9,742 nucleotides of DNA from Defluviitaleaceae bacterium (GCA_009783525.1 WRDG01000068.1:1-9742), one strand, 5' to 3'; shown: positions 1 to 5,477, counted from the first letter of the stretch. A program made the numbers and translations. Notes: generated by a model from the letters alone, not told the origin.

Positions 1-246
1 AAAATAAATTTTTTCGGCTATCCGCGAATACAGATGATACGCCTCAAGAAAATTTTCGCCGTGTGTATAATCCGCTTCATATAAAATTAATCCCCTGTCC
101 GGCAAAAATATTTTATGGAACGACTTTTCCGCGCTATTTTTTGCTTCGTTCGCATAAAAAAAAATGCCCGCGCCGAACGCGGACAACAGGGTTGAAGCGG
201 TAAACACGGCGAGCAGGGCAAGCGTTTTACCTAACAGGCGGGTCAT
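1..246 (-). CDS. Partial secreted or membrane-anchored protein, unknown function (5' end only)
   Basis: Reading the minus strand from the ATG at 246 gives 82 uninterrupted codons to the window edge, so only the N-terminus is visible. It begins MTRLLGKT and has a hydrophobic stretch at about residues 8-31 (alanine, leucine and phenylalanine rich), which looks like a signal peptide or N-terminal membrane anchor after a basic start. The following segment is soluble, with aromatic and charged residues. I do not recognise the family and assign no function. The start is uncertain: a strong Shine-Dalgarno (GGGAGG, minus strand, 283-278) lies 31 nt upstream of this ATG, too far to serve it. The frame is open upstream and holds in-frame ATT, ACG and CTG at 273, 270 and 267, so a non-AUG start is possible. 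It lies downstream of the peptide unit and terminator at 296-437 on the same strand, with no clear promoter of its own. Confidence 0.6.
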   Translation of the reverse strand, partial: MTRLLGKTLALLAVFTASTLLSAFGAGIFFYANEAKNSAEKSFHKIFLPDRGLILYEADYTHGENFLEAYHLYSRIAEKIYF

Positions 247-277
247 GTGCTTTTTTATAAAGAACAGCGTAATTCGA

Positions 278-283
278 CCTCCC
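278..283 (-). promoter_or_regulatory. Strong Shine-Dalgarno with no standard start codon at normal spacing
   Basis: The minus strand reads GGGAGG here, among the best anti-16S matches in the window. The next 20 nt contain no ATG, GTG or TTG in any frame. In the frame of the gene at 1-246, ATT, ACG and CTG follow at spacings of 4, 7 and 10 nt. Either that gene starts at a non-canonical codon, or the site is fortuitous and translation starts at the ATG at 246. Confidence 0.4.
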
Positions 284-295
284 AAACAAAATTTG

Positions 296-323
296 AAAAA
301 AACGGATGCGTCAAAATCCGTTT
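296..323 (-). terminator. Rho-independent-type terminator overlapping the end of the 28-codon gene
   Basis: On the minus strand a perfect 8-bp stem (AAACGGAT, 323-316; ATCCGTTT, 307-300) encloses an 8-nt loop. The T tract totals seven, of which three pair in the stem and four follow it (299-296). The 5' arm contains the last codons of the small peptide gene and its TGA lies in the loop. A ribosome finishing that gene would therefore cover the 5' arm. The stem has only three GC pairs, so termination may be partial. It sits between the peptide gene and the gene starting at 246, so it could end the small transcript or act as an attenuator. Confidence 0.6.
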
Positions 324-397
324 AGCCACGTAAGTAAAAAAGTGAAACAAATCGCAGTTAAAAACATAGCCGTCAAATTTTTCTTCTTCATTTTCAT
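311..397 (-). CDS. 28-residue hydrophobic small membrane peptide
   Basis: The minus strand from ATG 397 to TGA 311 encodes 28 residues: a basic start (MKMKKK), then a hydrophobic core rich in Leu, Phe, Thr and Ala (about residues 8-25), ending TWLNGF. This is the length and layout of a single-pass membrane peptide. A plausible Shine-Dalgarno, AAAGG (412-408), lies 10 nt upstream of the ATG. A consensus-like promoter, an SD-occluding hairpin and a terminator frame the gene exactly, which argues that it is real despite its size. I recognise no named family. Known short proteins with this layout include type I toxins (Ldr, TisB, Fst groups), small regulatory membrane proteins and some leader peptides, and the sequence alone cannot choose among them. 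The peptide lacks the C-terminal cysteine arrangement of cyclic autoinducer precursors. The second methionine at codon 3 is an alternative start with poorer SD spacing. Confidence 0.6.
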   Translation of the reverse strand: MKMKKKNLTAMFLTAICFTFLLTWLNGF

Positions 398-405
398 ATC
401 ATTTC

Positions 406-423
406 AACCTTTTTTTAAAGGTT
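406..423 (-). promoter_or_regulatory. Hairpin sequestering the Shine-Dalgarno of the small peptide gene
   Basis: The minus strand reads AACCTTT (423-417), AAAA loop, AAAGGTT (412-406): a perfect 7-bp stem whose 3' arm contains the AAAGG Shine-Dalgarno of the gene starting at 397. Folded, it would hide the ribosome binding site. The stem has only two GC pairs and is probably weak, so it may modulate rather than block translation. Confidence 0.5.
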
Positions 424-442
424 TATATGGCGCATCCGCTCA

Positions 443-471
443 ATAATATATGATAAATTATTTATTGTCAA
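443..471 (-). promoter_or_regulatory. Sigma-A type promoter for the small peptide transcript
   Basis: On the minus strand the -35 is TTGACA (471-466, exact consensus), the spacer is 17 nt, and the -10 is TATTAT (448-443, five of six). Transcription would start at about 437-436 with GGATGCG, some 40 nt upstream of the peptide ATG. With the terminator at 296 the transcript would be about 140 nt. This is the best promoter match noticed in the window, although AT-rich DNA raises the chance of false hits. Confidence 0.6.
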
Positions 472-483
472 ATAATTTTATCA
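451..483. repeat. Large near-perfect dyad overlapping the small-peptide promoter (candidate operator)
   Basis: The plus strand has TGATAAATTATTT (451-463), a 6-nt centre (464-469), and AAATAATTTTATCA (470-483). The arms are reverse complements apart from one extra base in the right arm. The dyad covers the -35 hexamer and most of the spacer of the minus-strand promoter, where a bound repressor would block polymerase. The arms are almost entirely A and T in an AT-rich region, so chance contributes more than usual. Confidence 0.4.
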
Positions 484-699
484 TTAAATTATTAATTACG
501 AAAAAAGACTTAAAAACGGCAAATATATGACAAGTAAATATATAAATTGTAATCGAAAATATGACATAATTGCGCATGTATTATTATACATAAGTTATAT
601 TTTACATACATAAATATATGAACCAAATGGAACTTATATAAATTGATTGTTAATAAGTTGTGATTATGCGTTATAATGCAATTATTTATGTGTCATCAT
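484..699. other. AT-rich intergenic stretch with no supported gene
   Basis: Between the end of the cation efflux gene and the dyad at 451-483 the DNA is very AT rich. I see no ORF with a Shine-Dalgarno, no RNA gene and no good terminator. Small inverted repeats occur (for example ATGTAT-TATT-ATACAT at 576-591) but have no T tract. A TATAAT at 672-677 on the plus strand lacks a good -35. The missing terminator after 700 means the efflux-gene transcript may read through. Confidence 0.5.
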
Positions 700-1629
700 T
701 TACCCTTCCATATCATCCTCGCTCAAACCGTATGCCTCGCTTGTTTCGTCGCCCCAGGGCTCGACATGGATTACCGCGTCAAATACATTTTCGATGCGGC
801 GCTTGATTTCGTCCTCTACCCGCGAGGCGATGGCGTGCGCCTCGCTCACGGTGCATTTGGGATTGACGCCTATGTCGAGGTCTATGTCCCAAAAGCCGGA
901 TATGCGGCGCATCCTCGCGCGGTGGGGGTTTGACGCGCCTTCCACGGCGTTTACCGCTTCGACTACAGCGCGGTAGGGCTCGAGGTTGTCGCTTCCGTCC
1001 ATCAATTCCAAGTTCGACTCGAGAAAAATTCCCACGGCGGTTTTTATTATCCACGCGCCTATCAATACCGCGATCACGGAGTCTGCGTAGGCGGAGCCCG
1101 TCGCAAATGAAATCAACAAGCCGGCAAGCACGCTGACTGAAACGAGGGCGTCGCTTGCCATATTTTTAGCGTTGGCTTTTATCATTGCGGAGTCCGCGCG
1201 CTTGCCGAGCATGTATTGGTTGGCCGCAAGCAAAATTTTCGCGGCGATGGAAACCGCCGTAACCGCAAGCGCGAATTGAGCCGGCGCAATTTTTTGCTCG
1301 CCGGAAAAAAAATCCGAAACGCCGTTTACGATAAGCTGCGCGCCGACAAAAAATAAAATGAACGACAGGATTGCCGCCGCGACGGTTTCCGCCCTGCCGT
1401 GGCCCCACGGATGCGTCTTGTCGGCGGGCTTCGAAATGACGCGCACGACCACGAGCGCGATTATCCCCACGAGCACGTCCGCCGCGGAGTCGATGCCGTC
1501 CGCGACAAGCGCGCTGCTGTTGGAAAGAATACCGAAAATTATTTTGAGCAGCGATAAAAAAAGATTGCCCGCGACCGTTATCACTGACGCTTTTTTTATC
1601 GTTTTTATTTTCGATTCGTGCGACAGCAT
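700..1629 (-). CDS. Cation diffusion facilitator (CDF) family metal efflux transporter
   Basis: This membrane protein should export a divalent metal in exchange for protons. It shows the CDF layout of an N-terminal domain with about six membrane helices and a cytoplasmic C-terminal domain. The family signature on helix 2 is SSALVADGIDSAAD, followed by a DKTHPWGHGRAE loop typical of CDF proteins. Numbering from ATG 1629, the likely binding residues are Asp47 and Asp51 on helix 2, and Asn156 and Asp160 on helix 5 (AKNMASD). Zinc and cadmium members normally have His at the Asn position and many manganese-type members have Asp, so the DD-ND set makes the substrate uncertain; the surrounding sequence looks closer to the manganese-exporting YeaB/MneS type than to FieF. 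I chose ATG 1629 because GGGA lies 10 nt upstream. ATG 1638 and TTG 1644 are alternatives without a usable Shine-Dalgarno. It is transcribed divergently from murA. Confidence 0.88.
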   Translation of the reverse strand: MLSHESKIKTIKKASVITVAGNLFLSLLKIIFGILSNSSALVADGIDSAADVLVGIIALVVVRVISKPADKTHPWGHGRAETVAAAILSFILFFVGAQLIVNGVSDFFSGEQKIAPAQFALAVTAVSIAAKILLAANQYMLGKRADSAMIKANAKNMASDALVSVSVLAGLLISFATGSAYADSVIAVLIGAWIIKTAVGIFLESNLELMDGSDNLEPYRAVVEAVNAVEGASNPHRARMRRISGFWDIDLDIGVNPKCTVSEAHAIASRVEDEIKRRIENVFDAVIHVEPWGDETSEAYGLSEDDMEG

Positions 1630-1653
1630 ACAGTTCATTCCCAACCGAAATTT

Positions 1654-1676
1654 ATTTTATTTCGAATATTTGTTCG
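1654..1676 (-). promoter_or_regulatory. Possible promoter and ArsR/SmtB-like operator of the CDF gene
   Basis: On the minus strand a -10-like TAAAAT (1659-1654) lies about 25 nt upstream of ATG 1629. The 17 nt before it contain CGAACAAATATTCG (1676-1663), a CGAA-N6-TTCG dyad. ArsR/SmtB metal sensors commonly bind TGAA-N6-TTCA elements in this position over metal-efflux promoters, so this is a plausible relative with the outer pair changed. The -35 is poor and the arms are only four base pairs. Confidence 0.25.
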
Positions 1677-1692
1677 TTAACGGCTGTGTCCA

Positions 1693-1718
1693 TTTACATT
1701 TTGTAATAAAAATGTAAA
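1693..1718. repeat. Perfect 10-bp inverted repeat between the CDF gene and murA
   Basis: TTTACATTTT (1693-1702), a 6-nt centre GTAATA, and AAAATGTAAA (1709-1718) form a perfect dyad in the divergent intergenic region. It ends 6 bp upstream of the weak murA -35 position. It could be an operator acting on either gene. As RNA it would be a weak, AT-rich stem with no proper terminator tail, so a protein-binding site seems likelier. Confidence 0.4.
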
Positions 1719-1744
1719 AAATACTTTATCCATCTTGCTGCGAG

Positions 1745-1753
1745 TGCTATAAT
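1745..1753 (+). promoter_or_regulatory. Extended -10 promoter of the murA operon
   Basis: TGC followed by an exact TATAAT (1748-1753) is an extended -10 element. The -35 position 17 nt upstream (1725-1730, TTTATC) matches poorly, which extended -10 promoters tolerate. Transcription would start near 1760, leaving a leader of about 45 nt before the murA GTG at 1807. Confidence 0.5.
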
Positions 1754-1806
1754 GCACAAAATTTTCGGCAAGCGCAATAATTCGCCGGCGCGACGCGAGG
1801 TGCGTA

Positions 1807-3081
1807 GTGGAATATATTTCAATAAACGGCAAGCGCAAACTTTCCGGATCGGTTCAAATAAACGGAGCAAAAAACGCCGCGGTTGCGATCATCCCCGCGG
1901 CCATTGCGGCGGGAGGCAAATGCGTCATAGAAAACCTTCCCCATGTGGAGGACGTTACGACGCTCACCCACGCAATCGAACATCTTGGCGGCAGCTGCCG
2001 CTTCCCGGACGAACACACTCTTGAAATCGACAGCGGCGGCATCAATCAATACACGGTCCCGTACGACCTGGCAAAAAAAATGCGCGCTTCATATTACATG
2101 CTCGGCGCGCTTTTGGGACGTTTTAAAAAGGCGGAGGTCCCGCTGCCGGGCGGGTGCAGCCTGGGCGTGAGGCCCATCAATTATCATTTGAGGGGATTCG
2201 AGCAGCTCGGCGCGAAAATCCATACGGAGCACGGCATCGTAAAAGCGGCGGCGGACAAGCTGACCGGCGCGAATATTTATTTGGAATTTCCGAGCGTGGG
2301 CGCGACCATTAACATAATGATCGCGGCGGTGTTCGCGGAGGGCGTGACGCAAATAGAAAACGCCGCCAAAGAACCGCATGTGGTGGACACCGCAAATTTT
2401 TTGAACAAGCTCGGCGCAAACATAAAGGGCGCGGGCACGGACAACATACGCATAACGGGCACGGACGGATTAAACGGCGGCGACTACTCGATAATACCCG
2501 ACCAAATAGAGGCGGGCACGTACATGATAGCCGCGGCCATAACGGGCGGCGACGTGACGGTCGAACGCATCATCCCCAAGCACATGGACTCTTTGACGGC
2601 AAAGCTCGAAGAGATGCAGTGCGAAACCGAAATACGCGACGACAGCATACGCATCAAAGCCGAAAAGCCGCTGCATGCGGTAAACTTTAAGGCGATGGTG
2701 TATCCGGGCTTCCCCACCGACCTTCAGCCGCAGGCGGCGGCGCTCCTTTCTGTTTCGTCCGGGTCCGGGATCATTACCGAAACCGTGCATGAACAGCGCT
2801 TCCAATATGTTGAAGAACTGCGGCGGCTCGGCGCGAACATAAACGTCGAAGGGCGGGCCGCGTTCGTAAACGGAGGCGCGGAGCTGACCGGCGCGCAGGT
2901 AAACGCGACGGATCTGAGGGCGGGCGCTGCGCTTGTGGTAGCGGGGCTCGCCGCCAAGGGCGAAACCGTGATAGGCAACGTGATGCACCTCGACCGGGGG
3001 TACGAGCATCTCGAAAGCAAACTGGCCGCGCTGGGCGCGGACGTTAAGCGCATAAGCCATCCGGACGAATATGACGCTTAG
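1807..3081 (+). CDS. murA: UDP-N-acetylglucosamine 1-carboxyvinyltransferase
   Basis: This cytoplasmic enzyme makes the first committed step of peptidoglycan synthesis, transferring enolpyruvate from phosphoenolpyruvate to UDP-GlcNAc. The 424-residue length is normal. Seen directly: NGAKNA with Lys22 and Asn23, the active-site loop PGGCSLGVRP with catalytic Cys117 (Cys115 in E. coli), GFPTDLQ with Asp305, and DLRAG with Arg371. The active-site cysteine is retained rather than replaced by aspartate, so fosfomycin sensitivity would be expected. The start is GTG 1807, with GAGG 6 nt upstream (1797-1800). It is the first gene of a compact plus-strand cluster, and its end overlaps the next gene by 11 nt. 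Firmicutes often carry two MurA paralogues (MurAA and MurAB/MurZ), and I cannot say which this is. Confidence 0.96.
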   Translation: MEYISINGKRKLSGSVQINGAKNAAVAIIPAAIAAGGKCVIENLPHVEDVTTLTHAIEHLGGSCRFPDEHTLEIDSGGINQYTVPYDLAKKMRASYYMLGALLGRFKKAEVPLPGGCSLGVRPINYHLRGFEQLGAKIHTEHGIVKAAADKLTGANIYLEFPSVGATINIMIAAVFAEGVTQIENAAKEPHVVDTANFLNKLGANIKGAGTDNIRITGTDGLNGGDYSIIPDQIEAGTYMIAAAITGGDVTVERIIPKHMDSLTAKLEEMQCETEIRDDSIRIKAEKPLHAVNFKAMVYPGFPTDLQPQAAALLSVSSGSGIITETVHEQRFQYVEELRRLGANINVEGRAAFVNGGAELTGAQVNATDLRAGAALVVAGLAAKGETVIGNVMHLDRGYEHLESKLAALGADVKRISHPDEYDA

Positions 3082-3856
3082 GTTCTGCCCTGTCGCAAGC
3101 GGTTCGAGCGGCAACTGCATTTACGCCGGCTGCGGCGGGACACATATATTAATCGACGCGGGCATCAGCGGCTCGAGGGTTGAAAAAGGATTGAGCTTCG
3201 CCGGCGCGGACCGCGTCGACGCTATACTCATCACCCACGAGCACGCCGACCACATATCCGGCGCGGGCGTTTTGGCGCGGCGCTTCGGCGCGTGCGTGTA
3301 CGCCTCCGCAAACACGTGGCGTTACATAAACCGCCACGATTCGCTAGGTCCTGTGGACCCCGCGAAAAAAATATCGGTCGAGCCCGGGGTTCCGGTCACG
3401 ATCGGAAATTTTGACGTGCTGCCGTTTGAAATACCCCACGACGCCTCGGGGCCCGTGGGGTATTGTTTATATGCGGACGGAAAAAAAATAACCGTGGCTA
3501 CCGACATCGGTCACGTAAACGACACGATAAGGCGCAGCCTGCTCGGTTCGGACATCTGTCTCATAGAAAGCAACCACGATTTGGATATGTTAAAGAACGG
3601 GCGCTACCCGCGCCCGCTCAAAGAGCGCGTCATGGGCAAGAAGGGTCATCTTTCGAACGCGACTGCGGGCATGCTGCTTGCGGACGTTGCGTCCGAGTCG
3701 ATGCAGGCGGTTTACCTGGGACACTTAAGCGAAGAGAACAACCGTCCGCTGCTCGCGCTCGGCACCGTAACAAATATTTTAGAAGCCCGGGAAATAAAAC
3801 TGAAAAGGCTCATCGTGGCGGACCGCCACATGCCGAGCGAAATAGCGGAGCTGTAA
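3071..3856 (+). CDS. YycJ/WalJ-type metallo-beta-lactamase-fold hydrolase
   Basis: This 261-residue protein has the metallo-beta-lactamase fold. The metal-binding motif is HEHADH at residues 56-61, with further likely ligands His123 (PHDASG) and Asp145 (ATDIGH). The N-terminal SGSSGNC, the ESNHD at 166-170, the GHLSN at 192-196 and the LGHLSEENN near 216 mark the YycJ/WalJ group. In Firmicutes that group is usually next to the walRK system and has been tied to cell-wall coordination and to DNA mismatch repair as a nuclease; here it follows murA instead. The direct substrate is not evident from sequence. ATG 3071 lies inside the end of murA, implying translational coupling, with only a weak GGA upstream. 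The stop overlaps the next start as TAATG. Confidence 0.88.
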   Translation: MTLRFCPVASGSSGNCIYAGCGGTHILIDAGISGSRVEKGLSFAGADRVDAILITHEHADHISGAGVLARRFGACVYASANTWRYINRHDSLGPVDPAKKISVEPGVPVTIGNFDVLPFEIPHDASGPVGYCLYADGKKITVATDIGHVNDTIRRSLLGSDICLIESNHDLDMLKNGRYPRPLKERVMGKKGHLSNATAGMLLADVASESMQAVYLGHLSEENNRPLLALGTVTNILEAREIKLKRLIVADRHMPSEIAEL

Positions 3857-4686
3857 TGGATTATAGAAGTGTAAAAAAAATCGGCGGCGACTTGGTTTTG
3901 ACCGGAGTAAAAAATTTTTCTCTAAAGGACACTCTTGACTGCGGGCAGTGTTTCAGATGGGAGACGGACAACGGCGGCTGCGCCGGGATAGCGCACGGGC
4001 GCCGGCTCGAGATAAAAAATGAAAACGGCGATATGGTTTTTAAAGAAACGGCGGAAGCGGAATTTAATTCCGTATGGAAAAAATATTTTGATTTGGACCG
4101 CGACTACGGCCGGCTGCACGCGATGTTTGCGCCGGACGAAATTTTGCGGACGGCGGCGGGTTTTTATCCGGGGCTGAGGCTTTTGCGGCAGGAGCCGTGG
4201 GAAGCGCTCGCCTCTTTTATTTTCAGCCAGAACAACAACATCCCGCGCATAAAAAAAATAATCAAGATTTTTTGCGAAAGTTTCGGCGAGCCGGTCGGGG
4301 GCGGATTTGCGTTTCCGTCTGCGGAAAAAACCGCAGCTCTGTGCGAGAGCGGCCTCGCGCCGCTGCGCTGCGGCTACAGGGCGGAATATTTATTGTGCGC
4401 GGCAAGAAGCGTCGCGGACGGGCGCATAGATTTGGCAGCGATAGAAAGCCTGCAGACAGACGAAATCCGTGCGCGGCTGATGTCGATAAAGGGTATCGGG
4501 CCTAAGGTGGCGGACTGTGTGCTGCTGTACGGCTTCGGCAGGACGGAGCGCTGCCCGGCCGACGTTTGGATTAAACGCGCAAAGCAAAAATTTTATCCCG
4601 GCGGCTTTTCAAATGCTTTTATGGCGGAGCCGGGTATCGCGCAGCAGTATCTGTTTCATTACGCGAGGTCGAATAAAATATGGTAA
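3856..4686 (+). CDS. ogg: 8-oxoguanine DNA glycosylase / AP lyase, OGG1 type
   Basis: This enzyme removes oxidised guanine from DNA and nicks the abasic strand in base excision repair. The 276 residues show GQCFRW at 30-35 (an OGG1-family signature), SQNNNIPRI at 124-132, and a helix-hairpin-helix with KGIGPKVADC at 212-221, followed by CPADVW. Lys217 is the predicted Schiff-base lysine and Asp236 the catalytic aspartate; their 19-residue spacing equals that of human OGG1 Lys249 and Asp268. Bacterial OGG1-type enzymes are known from Clostridium. I start at ATG 3856, preceded by GGAG (3847-3850) at 5 nt and overlapping the hydrolase stop. The frame stays open upstream to 3463, but that part lies wholly inside the hydrolase gene. 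The end overlaps the glycosyltransferase start by 7 nt. Confidence 0.92.
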   Translation: MDYRSVKKIGGDLVLTGVKNFSLKDTLDCGQCFRWETDNGGCAGIAHGRRLEIKNENGDMVFKETAEAEFNSVWKKYFDLDRDYGRLHAMFAPDEILRTAAGFYPGLRLLRQEPWEALASFIFSQNNNIPRIKKIIKIFCESFGEPVGGGFAFPSAEKTAALCESGLAPLRCGYRAEYLLCAARSVADGRIDLAAIESLQTDEIRARLMSIKGIGPKVADCVLLYGFGRTERCPADVWIKRAKQKFYPGGFSNAFMAEPGIAQQYLFHYARSNKIW

Positions 4687-5456
4687 GCGTCATCATGCCC
4701 GCGTACAACGCGGAAAAAACTATCGCGGCTTCGGTCGCGTCAGTGCTCGCGCAAACGTACGGGGACTACGAGCTAATAATAATCGACGGACATTCGACGG
4801 ACGGCACGCTGGCTGCGGCGCGGGCCGCGGCGGCGGATTCGGACCGCGTTAAAATAATTTCGCTCGGTAAAAAAAACAGCCTGTCCTTTACGCGGAACTT
4901 CGGGGTGGGGATAGCGCGCGGCGAATGGATCGCATATTTGGACAGCGACGACATGTGGGACGCGGAAAAATTGCAAAAGCAAACCGCGTTTATAAAAGAG
5001 ACGGGCGCGGAAATTTCATACACCGCCTCAGCCTTCATTGACGAAGCCGGCGCAAGGTACCGCTACATAATGCCGGCTGTATTTATTTTCACCTACGCGA
5101 TGCTCCTTAAAAAAAATTTGATGTCGTGCTCGTCGGTAATCATAAAAAAAAGCCTCGCAAAAAAATATCCGATGGGCGGCGACGAAATGCACGAAGACTA
5201 TTCGTGCTGGCTTTCGGTTTTGCGTGAGTGCGGCCATGCCTGCGGGCTCAACCTGCCGCTGTTGACCTACCGTTTGTCCAAGGGCTCGAAGTCTGCAGGC
5301 AGGATCAAAAGCGCGAGAATGATATTCAACTCGTACCGCCGCGAAGGCCGCACGGCTGCAGCGGCGTTTTTTATGTCGCTGCGGTACGCGAGGCACAGCA
5401 TCTCGAAGCGAATCAAAATCAAAATGTCGGGTAAGATCAGCGTTCCCATTGAATAA
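4680..5456 (+). CDS. Family 2 glycosyltransferase
   Basis: A 258-residue GT-A fold enzyme that transfers a sugar from a nucleotide donor. The N-terminus MVSVIMPAYNAEKTI and the IIIDGHSTDGT segment near residues 33-43 are the nucleotide-binding part. DSDD at 88-91 is the metal-binding DXD-type motif, and HED at 171-173 is the likely catalytic-base region. No membrane helix is apparent, so it is probably a peripheral cytoplasmic enzyme. The sequence resembles TuaG/EpsE-like transferases that build cell-surface polymers, but the acceptor cannot be deduced. The ATG lies in the last codons of the glycosylase gene with GAGG 11 nt upstream, so it should be co-translated with the murA cluster. The basic C-terminus (SKRIKIKMS) could help membrane association. 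Confidence 0.88.
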   Translation: MVSVIMPAYNAEKTIAASVASVLAQTYGDYELIIIDGHSTDGTLAAARAAAADSDRVKIISLGKKNSLSFTRNFGVGIARGEWIAYLDSDDMWDAEKLQKQTAFIKETGAEISYTASAFIDEAGARYRYIMPAVFIFTYAMLLKKNLMSCSSVIIKKSLAKKYPMGGDEMHEDYSCWLSVLRECGHACGLNLPLLTYRLSKGSKSAGRIKSARMIFNSYRREGRTAAAAFFMSLRYARHSISKRIKIKMSGKISVPIE

Positions 5457-5477
5457 CGGTAAAATATTTGTTAAAAT
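5449..5477 (+). promoter_or_regulatory. Promoter of the HD-GYP regulator and kinase genes
   Basis: TTGAAT (5449-5454, four of six at -35) and TAAAAT (5472-5477, five of six at -10) are separated by 17 nt. The -35 overlaps the stop region of the glycosyltransferase gene. Start of transcription would be near 5484, about 54 nt before ATG 5538. This separates the signalling genes from the murA cluster. Confidence 0.45.

Larger units (their letters stand above)
303..438. repeat. Inverted pair CGGATGCG / CGCATCCG flanking the small peptide gene
   Basis: The plus strand has CGGATGCG at 303-310 and its exact reverse complement CGCATCCG at 431-438. On the minus-strand transcript the first element (438-431) falls at the predicted 5' end, and the second falls in the loop and 3' arm of the terminator. 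The 5' and 3' ends of the RNA could therefore pair over seven to nine GC-rich base pairs, in competition with the terminator hairpin. Confidence 0.5.

Noticed and set aside
576..591. ATGTAT-TATT-ATACAT hairpin as terminator of the CDF gene
   Set aside because: The stem is six AT-rich pairs with no T tract, and it lies over 100 bp from the stop.
527..613. 28-codon plus-strand ORF in the AT-rich intergenic region
   Set aside because: No Shine-Dalgarno is present and the composition is that of random AT-rich DNA.
672..677. TATAAT on the plus strand near the end of the CDF gene
   Set aside because: No -35 at proper spacing and no gene downstream on that strand; AT-rich DNA yields such hexamers by chance.
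2470..3120. 216-codon minus-strand frame opposite murA
   Set aside because: It is antisense to the conserved MurA coding sequence, has no domain resemblance or ribosome site, and is explained by the GC-rich codon bias of murA.
3463..3855. Upstream extension of the ogg reading frame, giving a 407-residue protein
   Set aside because: This part lies in another frame inside the well-conserved hydrolase gene and has basic, low-complexity composition. ATG 3856 has GGAG at ideal spacing and starts a normal OGG protein.
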